The translations under genes were made by a program, and so were the position numbers. The notes under the pieces are model-generated. The model ran no database searches and was not told the DNA's origin. It worked only from the letters and a program-made list of their open reading frames with translations. From contig JAUZRQ010000032.1 in assembly GCA_030950365.1 (NCBI GenBank), forward strand, positions 1 through 56,609: DNA of 56,609 bases, read 5' to 3'. Position 1 is the first letter of the stretch. Every line of letters begins with the position of its first letter. Positions 31,858 through 41,410 of the stretch are shown one piece after another. Source of the DNA: Candidatus Zhuqueibacterota bacterium (GTDB lineage: Bacteria; Zhuqueibacterota; Zhuqueibacteria; Zhuqueibacterales; Geothermadaptataceae).

Positions 31858-34701
31858 TCACCATTCCACTGAAAGCCCAATAAGAACCTGCCGTGGGGCG
31901 CGGAACCGCGCAGGATTGAACGGATCGATGATCGGACGTCCCGGTTCGCGACTGTTGTACGCCAGCGGATCCGTGGGCTCGCCGTCAATAATGATCAAAT
32001 CGCCCGTACGGTAGGCGCGGCCGGTATAGCCATTGATCAGGTTATCGTTGCGACGGTTGGTTAGGTTCTTGATTTCCGAAAACAGCGTCCACTTCATGCC
32101 GAAAAAGTCGAAATATTTCTCGAAATTCAGGTCGATCCACGACCAGTAGCGCGACACCCGGCTGTACGGATTCTGAAAATCCAGCACATAATTGCCGGAC
32201 GGGCTGAGTTTGTACGGCGTGTACCGCCGGCCGGATTCCATGAACCAGCGGAGATTCAGGTTCCAGTTTTCCGGCAGACGATAGCCGAACAGGGTAGGGG
32301 CGCGGTCCTTCGCCACATAAAAATTAAGCACCATATTGACCTGAATCGGCCGGTCCCAGCGCAAATAGTTTTCTTTGATCGGCTCTTCTTCCAGCTCGCC
32401 AGCAAACACAAGCAGGTTGTCCTGAGGGGATGAATTTTTGCCCTTGGCGATGGCGAAAGTAGCACTGAGCGAACCCGATAGAAATCCTCCTGCACGTTTC
32501 CGATATTCAATTTCCACGCCGCGCACGCGCGCGAAATCTAAATTGATGTATGTTAAAAAATCCGACTGCCGGCCACGGCCGCGTACGTTTTTAGTGGTCA
32601 CGTAATCATAAATATCGCGATTATACAGCGTGATGGTCAGCACATCATCCTTGGTAAATTGATGTTTCACGCCCAATTCATAACTGATGGTCGTCTCGGG
32701 ATTCAAATTTGGATTGCCCTTGATCTGAAATGTGGAACGAGCGCTGGATGCGCCGAGCTGCGTGTACACAAATTGCGGTTTGGGGCGCTTGGAAAAATGG
32801 CCGTATGAAAAAAAGAAGACCTGGCGATCGGTAATCGGATGTGAAATCCCCAGCCGGGGCATGAGCCGACCTTTGACGCGTTGACCGAGAAAACCGAAGG
32901 TCTCGCGGAAATATACATCGTAACGCCGCTGCCACACCTCGCGATCTTCCGGCGACAGGTTGGGATCGTTACGGAAGCGGTTCAGGGCATCCACCACGAG
33001 CTGCCCCGGCACCCAGTAATCGTACCGCAGGCCAAGATTGGCGATGAGGCCTTTGTAGGTAATGCGATCCTGAATATAAAACGCACCGGCGCGCGGCTGC
33101 ACGCGGTAAATATCGTTGTTCAATCCGAGGCCACCAAACCACGGCTTGATGATTTCAATCATCTGCATGGTCTGAAAGCTGGCCTCAAAACCGGCCTTGA
33201 GCTCGTGTCCCTGCTCCGAGATGTAGGAGATATCGCCCTTAATGGTATATTCTTCGACATAATGATCATGCCAGGTATCACCGTTGCCCACGTCATAAAA
33301 GCCATCCGGTTTAACAGTAATGAACCGGCCGCGTGGATCGAAGAAATACTGGTCGCTTGGAATGCCATCCGGTGGGACGGTCACGATATCTTCGGCCTTG
33401 ACATATTCAGTCCAGTGTAGATTATCCACCTGGCTGCGCAGGTTGGTAAAAAAGCGGCTAAAGCGCAATTCGTAAAACGTTTTCGTGCCCAGGGTATGCG
33501 TCCAGCTCAACGATTGCTGATTGATGTCGTGGGTAAACACATTGAAATCATCCAGAATTTTTTCGTAGCGGTATGGGTATCCAGGGCCAGCGCGCTCAAA
33601 ATCCAGGGTGGTTTGCAACGTGCGTGTGTTCTGACTGATGGTGATGGACCGGTTGTAGCCGATTTTCAGTTTATGCCGCGGGGTGATGCGCCAGGTCACA
33701 TTGGCCAGTCCCGACCACTCGTTGTTCTGTCGGGGCGAGAAAAACTCGGCCGCCAACGGCGACATCAGTTTGGAGGCTTTTCTCAGATAGCTATCCGTAA
33801 GGTAAATGGAACCGCTGGCAAAAAACACCAGCTCGCCCGGCAGTTTGATGCCCAGCGGCCGCAGCAAAAAATGTGTCAGCGGCTCCGGGCCGGACAGGCT
33901 CACGTCGGCGGCATCGGTATTGAAATTGCCCTCCCAATCGACGCCGAAATGATCCAGCTTGTAACTCAGGCTGCCTCGGAATTTTTGCGAGCCCTCCTTC
34001 AGTTTGATTTGCACCACGCCGGACATGGCCTGCCCGAATTCCGCTGCAAAGCCGCCGGTGACCACCTCAAGCTCTTTGATAGAGCTGGCGCTGATGCGCA
34101 GGCCGAAGCCGGTGCCGGAGAGCGGATCCTGCACCGAAATGCCATCGAGCAAATAGGCGTTTTCATAAGCCCGGCCGCCCCGAATGTGGATGGCATTGTC
34201 CATTTCCACAACGCCGGCCTGCTGCGACACAATATCCACCGCACTCTCGACGATAGAGCGCGCGATTTCCTCAGCATCCACCGCGCGCCGGGTGGCGGTT
34301 TCTTCCACATCGAGCAGCGGTCGGTCGCCTATGACAGTGATTTCCTGACCGAAGGCCAACACCGTCGGCTCGAGCTTGACATTGACCACCGTCTCTTCAC
34401 CGGCGTTGACCTGCACGCCGGTGCGCTGCACGATTTTATAGCCAATAAATGAAATTTTCAGATTATAACTTCCGGGACTGATGTTGCGAATGATGAATTC
34501 GCCGTTGATATCGGTGGCGGCACCGTGATAAGTTCCCTGCACCAGCACGTTCACGCCGGGCAACGGCTCACCAGTTTCTGCATCCACAATGCGCCCCCGG
34601 ATGACGCCCTTCTGCGCAAAGACGGTTTCCTGCAACACCAGTAAAAACAGCAGCGCGAGCGGCGCCCAAATCCAACGATGATTTTGCGTCTTCAGCCTCA
34701 T
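31858..34701 (-). CDS. TonB-dependent receptor with carboxypeptidase-like regulatory domain
   Basis: The 947-residue protein has a signal peptide (LLFLLVLQETVFAQ), a carboxypeptidase regulatory-like domain at about 31-115 (IRGRIVDAETGEPLPGVNVLV, ISFIGYK), a plug domain at about 130-240 (GDRPLLD, IHIRGGRAYENAYLLDG) and a 22-strand barrel with many aromatic strands. It ends in QVLIGLSVEW, with a terminal aromatic residue. It imports a large ligand through the outer membrane with energy from TonB (the tonB operon lies at 11-13 kb). No SusD partner is present, so it is not a standard SusC. It is flanked by a GAT-like lipoprotein (19 bases) and PorV (4 bases). The ligand is unknown. Confidence 0.9.
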   Translation of the reverse strand: MRLKTQNHRWIWAPLALLFLLVLQETVFAQKGVIRGRIVDAETGEPLPGVNVLVQGTYHGAATDINGEFIIRNISPGSYNLKISFIGYKIVQRTGVQVNAGEETVVNVKLEPTVLAFGQEITVIGDRPLLDVEETATRRAVDAEEIARSIVESAVDIVSQQAGVVEMDNAIHIRGGRAYENAYLLDGISVQDPLSGTGFGLRISASSIKELEVVTGGFAAEFGQAMSGVVQIKLKEGSQKFRGSLSYKLDHFGVDWEGNFNTDAADVSLSGPEPLTHFLLRPLGIKLPGELVFFASGSIYLTDSYLRKASKLMSPLAAEFFSPRQNNEWSGLANVTWRITPRHKLKIGYNRSITISQNTRTLQTTLDFERAGPGYPYRYEKILDDFNVFTHDINQQSLSWTHTLGTKTFYELRFSRFFTNLRSQVDNLHWTEYVKAEDIVTVPPDGIPSDQYFFDPRGRFITVKPDGFYDVGNGDTWHDHYVEEYTIKGDISYISEQGHELKAGFEASFQTMQMIEIIKPWFGGLGLNNDIYRVQPRAGAFYIQDRITYKGLIANLGLRYDYWVPGQLVVDALNRFRNDPNLSPEDREVWQRRYDVYFRETFGFLGQRVKGRLMPRLGISHPITDRQVFFFSYGHFSKRPKPQFVYTQLGASSARSTFQIKGNPNLNPETTISYELGVKHQFTKDDVLTITLYNRDIYDYVTTKNVRGRGRQSDFLTYINLDFARVRGVEIEYRKRAGGFLSGSLSATFAIAKGKNSSPQDNLLVFAGELEEEPIKENYLRWDRPIQVNMVLNFYVAKDRAPTLFGYRLPENWNLNLRWFMESGRRYTPYKLSPSGNYVLDFQNPYSRVSRYWSWIDLNFEKYFDFFGMKWTLFSEIKNLTNRRNDNLINGYTGRAYRTGDLIIIDGEPTDPLAYNSREPGRPIIDPFNPARFRAPRQVLIGLSVEW

Positions 34702-34720
34702 GGTTCAATCATGGTTTCGA

Positions 34721-36178
34721 TTACAGTCCGAAATCTTCGAACGCCTTGCGCAAAAATGCCGCGGCCGCCTCTGCATCGATCTTGGTCAGCGGGAACTCCA
34801 GCAAAATAATCCGGCGGTCGCGACTGATGATGCCGATGATCGGCTCCCCGGGATACACGTTGCCGCGCACCGTGGATGCCGGTGGCAATTGATACAGCGG
34901 CAGGCCGTCGGCGGCGGGATACAGCCCGAAAATGCTGCCAATGATGGTCAGCCCAGCTGTGCCTTTGGCCACCGGTAACGCCGGATAGCCATCCACCAGT
35001 GCCTCGAAGGTCGTTCCCTGTAAAATTCGCCGGATTTCCCGGCCTACCGTGTCGCTGACCGCTATAATGGGGAGAAAAGTAAGCAGGCTATCCTGACTAT
35101 CACGAAAATTGAACACCCAGCGGCTGCGATCGCGCAGGGCCGCACCCTCGAAACCGGTCAGCAGCAGGTGGCCGTCGGCGGCGAGGTAGCGGATCAGCGC
35201 TTGCTGGCTGGCCGCCAGGGTGGGGCTGCCATCGGCCCACCAGATCACGGTTTTGAACAGCTTCAGCGTTTCGGTGAAATCCACCAGCGTGGCTGGCAGG
35301 CCATCGCGGGCCAGATCATAAATGGAGAACGGCTGGCCGAGGGTTTGCAGTACGCTGCTGAAATAGGCCCGGCTCAGCGCATTGTCTTCGTTAGTAAAAT
35401 CATCGACAAACAGGATATCGCCGACTTTGTCGCGAACATACCACACCTTGCCCGAATCGGGATGCACCAGCGTGGGGCTATAAGCCTGGCCACGGTCCAC
35501 CGCGCGCAGCATGAACACGTTATCGGCATTGAGCCGCAATCCGCTGTCGGGCGTGAGGGAGACAAACTCGCGCTCCGGTGGCAGCCGGCGCCACGGGATC
35601 TCACCACCCGGCGGTGGATTAAGCGCGTATTCGTAATACGCAATATCTTCTTTGCCATCGATATCCGAGCCGTTCCACAGAAACGTGACCACGGCAAACG
35701 TGGTATCGGTCGGCAGCGAATTGAGCCGGAAAGACACACTCGGCGGCGAGTTGCGAACCGGAAACGCCTGTTTGGCTGGCGTCGGATCGATGAGCCATTT
35801 GTCATCCACAGCAGATATATAAAACGTAAAGGTGGTATCGCGCGGTCCCACGGGCACGTGGAAGGTATCGCTCGTTTGAGTGGTGAAGCCTTTCAGGCCG
35901 CTGGCATCGACCGTATCGTTCAGGCTGGGCGGGCCGTAAAATGAATACACAAAGCCAATCACCAGCCCATCCGGATCATCGCCCCACCAATGCAGCACAA
36001 GCTGGCTGGATGAGGTATCCACGATGGCCTCTGGACTGCCGAGGAAAATGCTCAGGTGCGTTTCCGGCGGCAGGTTGGTCGGCGTACCGCTGATATCCCG
36101 ATCGCAGCCTGCCAGTCCTGCAGCCAGCAGCCAGATCAGGATGGCAATGAAAGCATTTATCAATCGTGTCGGTTGCAT
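34721..36178 (-). CDS. Lipoprotein with Ig-like domains and a glutamine-amidotransferase-like fold
   Basis: The 485-residue protein has a lipoprotein signal ending LAGCDRD. Residues about 40-235 form two Ig/FN3-like modules (LVLHWWGDDPDGLVIGFVYS; VTFLWNGSDIDGKEDIAYYEY). Residues about 252-485 look like a class I glutamine-amidotransferase-like Rossmann domain: GDILFVDDFTNED, FKTVIWWADGSP, ALIRYLAADGHLLLTGFEG. This layout is seen in surface proteins of FCB bacteria, where the domain usually lacks the catalytic cysteine and is of unknown function. It is the first gene of the receptor operon, 19 bases before the TonB-dependent receptor, so it may be the receptor's surface-exposed binding partner. 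Confidence 0.65.
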   Translation of the reverse strand: MQPTRLINAFIAILIWLLAAGLAGCDRDISGTPTNLPPETHLSIFLGSPEAIVDTSSSQLVLHWWGDDPDGLVIGFVYSFYGPPSLNDTVDASGLKGFTTQTSDTFHVPVGPRDTTFTFYISAVDDKWLIDPTPAKQAFPVRNSPPSVSFRLNSLPTDTTFAVVTFLWNGSDIDGKEDIAYYEYALNPPPGGEIPWRRLPPEREFVSLTPDSGLRLNADNVFMLRAVDRGQAYSPTLVHPDSGKVWYVRDKVGDILFVDDFTNEDNALSRAYFSSVLQTLGQPFSIYDLARDGLPATLVDFTETLKLFKTVIWWADGSPTLAASQQALIRYLAADGHLLLTGFEGAALRDRSRWVFNFRDSQDSLLTFLPIIAVSDTVGREIRRILQGTTFEALVDGYPALPVAKGTAGLTIIGSIFGLYPAADGLPLYQLPPASTVRGNVYPGEPIIGIISRDRRIILLEFPLTKIDAEAAAAFLRKAFEDFGL

Positions 36179-36222
36179 GTTTTATGGTTACACAGGTTTT
36201 TGCGCAACATCTCACAAAGCAC

Positions 36223-36255
36223 CAACACCAGGCACCTTAAAGGTGCCTGGTGTTG
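36223..36255. repeat. Perfect 16-bp palindrome (CACCAGGCACCTTaAAGGTGCCTGGTG type)
   Basis: Left arm 36223-36238 and right arm 36240-36255 are perfectly complementary around one A. The core is GGCACCTT/AAGGTGCC. It lies 18 bases after the stop of the minus-strand OB-fold gene and 45 bases before the lipoprotein gene. It could act as a transcript-processing or weak termination hairpin, but no T-run follows. The TTaAA centre is the same as in the two palindromes near 27.5 and 29.7 kb, while the arms are unrelated. Confidence 0.8.
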
Positions 36256-36273
36256 AGCATTCGATCACTATCT

Positions 36274-38334
36274 TTACTTCAACAATAGCATGCGTTTTTG
36301 CGCTTTGAAATCACCTGCTTCCAGGCGGTAGAAATACAGACCGCTGGGCACAAGCTGTCCCCACTGATTGCGGCCGTCCCACACTACCTTGTAGCTGCCC
36401 GCTGCCTGAGGTTCGTTGATCAACGTGATCACCTGCTGTCCCATCACGTTGTAAATGGTTAATTTCACCTGTTGCGACGTGGGCAAACGGTACAGAATCG
36501 TGGTCTGCGGGTTGAATGGATTCGGGTAGTTCTGCAGCAGAACGAAATCAGACGGAATCACCGGCGCATATTCCACCGAGGTGGCTACATCGACAAAATC
36601 GTCGTTGTTACGCGGCTGCAGTTTGAAATTGCCGAAGCTGTAATCGAGAATGGCAATCAACTGGCCGATGGTCGCGCCGGTTGGCAGGAAGTACTGCGAC
36701 GCGCTGTCGGACGTGGTATAGCTGTACGCGCCGCGATCATCCACGCGCACGCCGCCCGTGCCGTCATCCACGACCCACTCGCCAAAATTGCGCGGCGCGT
36801 CGGGATTCGGATCGGTCACGGTGACGTTAGACACGCGCACCAGCACGCTTTCATAGCTTTCGGCGGCCGCCGAGCCGGTGGCAATATCGCCGGTATTCAC
36901 ATCCACCGGATCCGGCACGGCATGGCCGCTGCTAATGACTTTGAACGAATCCATACGCACCTGGGTCAGGCCGAAGCGTTCCTGCACCTGCCCCCAAACC
37001 ACCACCGAATCGCCGCGCGCCACCATGGGCGTGCCACTGAGTGAGATCATGATACCGTTCCAGGCGCCACTGCCCTGTTGCAGATAGAACCGGCCTCGAA
37101 AGTCTGTGGAATCCGACACGGTAATTCCAGCTACCATGACGCGCATATCCATGTATGGACTCTTTTCGCCGTACGGGCTCTTTTGAATATCCATGATCAT
37201 CAGACCGTCATCCCGAACATGGTAAAGCATACGCATGTCGTTTGGCGCGCCGGTGGGGAACACCGTCGAATTGCCATCGTTATCGGTGGCGGTGATGTAG
37301 TAGGTCACGGTAGCGCCATTGGCCTGGGCCGGAATCTCCACCGCGAACGAATCGCCGGTGGTCGGGTTCATCGCCAGGTCCTGCACGCCGCCGCCATCGA
37401 CTTCATAAGACAGCACCACCTGCGCCACGGTGCCATCGGCATCGTTCACTTCCACTACCACCTGCACGTTGTCGTTGGAGGTGGGTACGACCGGATTGCG
37501 AGAATGACTCTGGAAAGCCGGCGGCTGTCCGGCACCGTAAATGATATCCGTAGATGGGAAGCGCGGATTCAGGGTGTTAGCGCCGAAACGGGTATCCACA
37601 TAGCCGATGATAGCATCCAGCTTGGTTCCCACCGGCGGAATTTTGAATGCGGCATCCGGATCGACATTGCCGGTACCGCGGGAATCTGCTGCGGTGCGCA
37701 TGGAATCGGAATCTGCAGCGATGACCACCTGGTTGCCGTTTTCATCCTCCACCACCCAGCCGCTAAAGTTATCAAAATTGTCGTTCACCACGGTGACATT
37801 TTGAATTTTCACCAGCACGCCTTCCCACTGTTCCGCAGTAGCCCAATCGGAAGTATCCTGCGCTGTACCGCCCAGATCGGCCGGATTGATCGGAATGGGT
37901 GCAGGAGGGTCCACAATTCCTAATACTTCGGGGGCCGCGATGGGCACCACCTGAGTAAAACCTCGAAATTCACCTACCACGCCGGTGATCCGCACGCTGT
38001 CACCCACCTGGATCCCGGCCAACAGATTGCCATTTCCTCCCAGGGTAATCACGTTCACACCGCTAAATGGCAGTCCGTTGGTCGTATCCATGATAAACAT
38101 TTTGGCATCGCCGGTTGGCACACTGCTGGACAGCCCCGGTGGCATGAACACCACGCCGGTGACTCGCACGGTATCACCCTGCAAAGGAGATGCGTCCTTC
38201 GCCACGGCCAACGATTCCGGCGGCACCGTCTGAATCTGCTGAATGGTCACGTCCGGATACTGTGCCATGGCATCTGAAAATGTGCCCCCGACAACCATTG
38301 GCAGGCAAAGCACAACCCATAGCCATTTGCGCAT
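36274..38334 (-). CDS. Large secreted protein with OB-fold/Ig modules and sorting domain
   Basis: The open frame continues upstream to 38472, but the ATG at 38334 has a strong GGAGAAGG site and opens a signal peptide (MRKWLWVVLCLPMVVGG). The 686-residue protein has three OB-fold-like modules of the kind found beside secreted nucleases (VRVTGVVF, VGDSVRITGVVGEFRG, VWGQVQERFGLTQV). An Ig-like module at about 275-370 interrupts them (VQVVVEVNDADGTVAQVVLSYEV). The sorting domain starts LLQNYPNPFNPQTT and ends WDGRNQWGQLVPSGLYFYR then KRMLLLK. No nuclease active site is visible. It is probably a surface-attached binding protein exported by the PorV-type pathway. Confidence 0.75.
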   Translation of the reverse strand: MRKWLWVVLCLPMVVGGTFSDAMAQYPDVTIQQIQTVPPESLAVAKDASPLQGDTVRVTGVVFMPPGLSSSVPTGDAKMFIMDTTNGLPFSGVNVITLGGNGNLLAGIQVGDSVRITGVVGEFRGFTQVVPIAAPEVLGIVDPPAPIPINPADLGGTAQDTSDWATAEQWEGVLVKIQNVTVVNDNFDNFSGWVVEDENGNQVVIAADSDSMRTAADSRGTGNVDPDAAFKIPPVGTKLDAIIGYVDTRFGANTLNPRFPSTDIIYGAGQPPAFQSHSRNPVVPTSNDNVQVVVEVNDADGTVAQVVLSYEVDGGGVQDLAMNPTTGDSFAVEIPAQANGATVTYYITATDNDGNSTVFPTGAPNDMRMLYHVRDDGLMIMDIQKSPYGEKSPYMDMRVMVAGITVSDSTDFRGRFYLQQGSGAWNGIMISLSGTPMVARGDSVVVWGQVQERFGLTQVRMDSFKVISSGHAVPDPVDVNTGDIATGSAAAESYESVLVRVSNVTVTDPNPDAPRNFGEWVVDDGTGGVRVDDRGAYSYTTSDSASQYFLPTGATIGQLIAILDYSFGNFKLQPRNNDDFVDVATSVEYAPVIPSDFVLLQNYPNPFNPQTTILYRLPTSQQVKLTIYNVMGQQVITLINEPQAAGSYKVVWDGRNQWGQLVPSGLYFYRLEAGDFKAQKRMLLLK

Positions 38335-38553
38335 AACCTTCTCCTTTTTATTTAGTGAACCACCCTTTAATTTGTAAAACGATGACAACGCATTTGTGTA
38401 CACGACGCAATCATGGGCAACAACGAAAGCAGCAAAAGACACCTTTTTGCAAAGTCTCTGTTCTTCACCCAACAGTTAAAAATGCAGGCACACCCATGGT
38501 AAAAAATTCTATTTTGTCATCGCTCCCGCAAGCTCAGATAGCAATAGCATGGC

Positions 38554-40746
38554 TTACTTAATAATCACGAATTTGCCCACCTGCTCCTTGCCGGTATTCA
38601 AATCTTTCACATGAAACAGATACAGGCCGGTGGCCGTGGCCTGATCGTCTCGGGTCAACGTATCCCAGGCATGAATGCCGCCGGCGAAAACGCGCTTGCC
38701 GGGAGCAAACTGATCGAACCAACGGATATCGTCACCGGTATAACTGTCCGCATGATGTTCAATTTCTTTAATCAGCGTACCATCGAGCGTGAATATGCGA
38801 ATGATGCAATCTTGGGGCAGGTTGTAGAAATAGAGTTTCCGCTCGCGTTCCAGCCGACCGTCCCACTGGGCCCGCACCCGGTATGGATTCGGGAACACCC
38901 CCACACGTAACTCCTCGGCAGGATCGTTGGATTCGATAGGCCGGGCCGGCGTTCCCGGGAATACCCGCACTGCTGTCAATAGCGGATCGCTCTCCAGACT
39001 TTCGAGATTGTTGATCGGATCGCCGGCATCGTAGGATGTGATGGCAAAGGCGTACTGCCAGCCGTCGTGCAAATTTTCAATAATAAATTGGTAACGGTAA
39101 AACGTGGTGTCGAGATAGGTTTCGCCGGTGCGTGGATCGATGCGCTCGCGGATTTCGTCTTCAAAATAGATCGGCTCCGGCAACCGGATGTAATCGAAGC
39201 CGGTATTCAGGCCGATATCATCGTCAGCGCGGTCGAAATCCGCGATCAGGCTGAACGTGCTCAATATATCGCCGATGCCCAGATCAGCGCCAAACTGCGA
39301 GCGATAAATGCGATAGCCCTCGAAATCCTTCTTGCCGCTGAGCGGATCGACAAAGTCCTCAGGGGATGCATCCCACAGCAGGGTTACCTTTTGCCGGTCC
39401 GGAAGGACTTTGAAGCGCGGCGGTGGTGGCGGACTCGGCAGCACATAGCGGTCGAGCTTTCCATTTTGATTCAAATCCTCACCTTCATCCAGCCGGTTGT
39501 TGCGGTTGCGATCTTCGCCGTCGTAGGCAATTTGCGCCCAGAAGCTGTTCAGGAACAGGTTCTTTTTGTTGCGTTCGGTGTCCTCTTCCATCGGATCCGG
39601 GCCGAACTTTTTGGCGCAGACTACGGCGAATACCACGTTGATCGACTCGCCCGGCTCCAGCCGCTGAAACGGTCCGGTGGACAGCAGCATGGTTCGGTTG
39701 TTCGGCCCAATAGCCCCGGGCAGTTTGCGCCAGTACAAATCGCTGTTCGGATTGCTCCAGTTCGGGTCGGTATTCAGGCCGCGGCTCATCTTTTCGTAGC
39801 GCTGGTCATCCGTGGTGGGCGAAAAGAACACGGCGTCGTCATTGTTGCGGAACTGCCACATGTTGAAGATCGCGCGCACGGAATCCCCCGCCGGAAACGG
39901 GGTACTGCCGAGCAGTTTGATGCCGATATAATTCTCCGCGAATCCATCCTCGCCGTCGTAATCGTACTCGTACGCCAGCCGCAGGGAATCCACATAGCCG
40001 TTTCCGTCATCGCGGAAATTCCAGGTGCGGTTCGGCCCCATGTTGGGCGTCAATTTGGTATTGCCCACCATCGTATCCATCCACAAACCGACATATACGT
40101 TTTCGATCGGTTCGTTGCTGGCGTTGGTAATGGTGTAGTTCAAAATCACGAACGCATTGGCGAAGCTAAGCGCCCAGGCGTACGATTCCAGATGCACATC
40201 GATGCCCAGCGGCTTGTGCTCCGGGATGCGGTCGCCGGTTTCCGGCACCACCGTATTGCGATCGGTGAAATCGGCAATGAAATCCTGATGCGAAACAGCG
40301 TCGAGAGAGAAAAACTTGGAATCTAACAGGGTTGAACGCTGCAACACGACATCGGTGGGATCGGCACTATTGGTAAACTCGAAACCCTGCAACACGTTTA
40401 CCACGGAAGCCGCGTCCACGGCGGCCGTGGTCACCAGCTTTTCGCCAGCCTTGATGCCCCCCACCCACAGGCCGCCATCAAACAGATGCTCGATGCCCGA
40501 GCCTTTGGGATATTCGCACGAAGGCTGGCCACTTTTCGAAAAACCATGACCAAGGGTTCCAAAATTAGTTATCGTCAGTAGGATATTGCCAATGTTGGTA
40601 TATTTGGAATCATCATCGATGAGCGGTCGGGCCAGAAAGGGGCGGCTGGATTGGATATCGCTTTGTGGGAAGGCCGTCGAGGCCAGAAGCCAAATAGCCG
40701 CGCCGAGCATGATCCATCGCCTGGTATTCATTTTCGAAGATCGCAT
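38554..40746 (-). CDS. Large secreted protein with calcium-binding-like segment and sorting domain
   Basis: The 730-residue protein has a signal peptide (LGAAIWLLASTAFPQ) and no domain I recognise in its first 400 residues, which include LFDGGLWVGGIKAGEK, a W-M-D-T strand and many short beta strands. Residues about 400-430 form an acidic, EF-hand or thrombospondin-3-like stretch (DRNRNNRLDEGEDLNQNGK) that probably binds calcium. A proline run then leads to an FN3-like domain (VTLLWDASPEDFVDP, EGYRIYRS). The C-terminal block reads VFPNPYRVR, FTLDGTLIKEIE and ATGLYLFHVKD, a variant sorting/FlgD-like domain. The function is unknown. No clear ribosome site distinguishes the ATGs at 40746 and 40731. 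Confidence 0.7.
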   Translation of the reverse strand: MRSSKMNTRRWIMLGAAIWLLASTAFPQSDIQSSRPFLARPLIDDDSKYTNIGNILLTITNFGTLGHGFSKSGQPSCEYPKGSGIEHLFDGGLWVGGIKAGEKLVTTAAVDAASVVNVLQGFEFTNSADPTDVVLQRSTLLDSKFFSLDAVSHQDFIADFTDRNTVVPETGDRIPEHKPLGIDVHLESYAWALSFANAFVILNYTITNASNEPIENVYVGLWMDTMVGNTKLTPNMGPNRTWNFRDDGNGYVDSLRLAYEYDYDGEDGFAENYIGIKLLGSTPFPAGDSVRAIFNMWQFRNNDDAVFFSPTTDDQRYEKMSRGLNTDPNWSNPNSDLYWRKLPGAIGPNNRTMLLSTGPFQRLEPGESINVVFAVVCAKKFGPDPMEEDTERNKKNLFLNSFWAQIAYDGEDRNRNNRLDEGEDLNQNGKLDRYVLPSPPPPPRFKVLPDRQKVTLLWDASPEDFVDPLSGKKDFEGYRIYRSQFGADLGIGDILSTFSLIADFDRADDDIGLNTGFDYIRLPEPIYFEDEIRERIDPRTGETYLDTTFYRYQFIIENLHDGWQYAFAITSYDAGDPINNLESLESDPLLTAVRVFPGTPARPIESNDPAEELRVGVFPNPYRVRAQWDGRLERERKLYFYNLPQDCIIRIFTLDGTLIKEIEHHADSYTGDDIRWFDQFAPGKRVFAGGIHAWDTLTRDDQATATGLYLFHVKDLNTGKEQVGKFVIIK

Positions 40747-41410
40747 GAGTTCGCCATTGGTTTAAAGGGTCCCTTCAGACACCAGTCCTCTGATCCGCAA
40801 ACGTTCCATCAAAGGCGAAAATCAATGACTGCGGCAAGCAACGATGAGCACGATTCGACCATTCTGCTTATCCAGGGAATTCCGCTTTATGCGGTCACAA
40901 AGCGCTGGGAAGCCATGGCAAGAACGGCATCGCACTCCACCTCGGGCCTGACCTGTGCCGGCTCGCCACCCGTACAGGCAACCTGAGCGCCTAAATCAGG
41001 CATCACATCGGCTTCCTTCACCAGACCCAAGGCTCTGTTTCATGCATTTAAGAAGGGTCGCGCAGAATACTTAATTATAATGGCTGAAAATTTGATAAGC
41101 AACAAAAATTTACGGAAATCCGTTGATTTAAGCTACTCCCGTAGTGGCAAAAGGTCCCTTCCGAGTATGTCCCCTCCCTTCATGGCGTCATAGAGAGAAA
41201 TCCTGACAGAGATAAGCTCCGCCAGGATTTCTCTTTTCCATTATAACCATGACAGAAAATGGGTGGCACTTTTGGCCGTATCCTGCCCTCTCTTACCCCA
41301 AGGAAAACCCTCAGAGATTAAAAACAACAGCGCAAGCCTTCTTCTGAATTCCCTGCGGCACTGATCACCAGGCTCAAGCGGCGCTGGTTTCATCCCTTTG
41401 GATGCCATGG
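40747..41410. other. Intergenic region with a long hairpin and possible coding remnant
   Basis: No gene is firmly supported. On the minus strand, 41030-40887 forms a 47-codon frame from a TTG that reads like coding sequence (for example VRPEVECDAVLAMASQRF), but it has no ribosome site and no recognised family, so it may be a gene remnant. A 12-bp perfect hairpin lies at 41194-41234 (separate entry). The stretch 41030-41150 is AT-rich. Confidence 0.4.
41194..41234. terminator. Hairpin, possible terminator of the fabH transcript
   Basis: AGAGAAATCCTG (41194-41205) pairs perfectly with CAGGATTTCTCT (41223-41234) around a 17-base loop. Short T-rich tracts lie on both sides, but neither is a full T-run. 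It lies about 180 bases beyond the fabH stop on the minus strand. It might end that transcript or be an unrelated structured element. Confidence 0.4.

Noticed and set aside
31858-34701. SusC-type receptor of a polysaccharide utilisation locus
   Set aside because: There is no SusD-like lipoprotein; the adjacent lipoproteins have a GAT-like fold and an NHL propeller.
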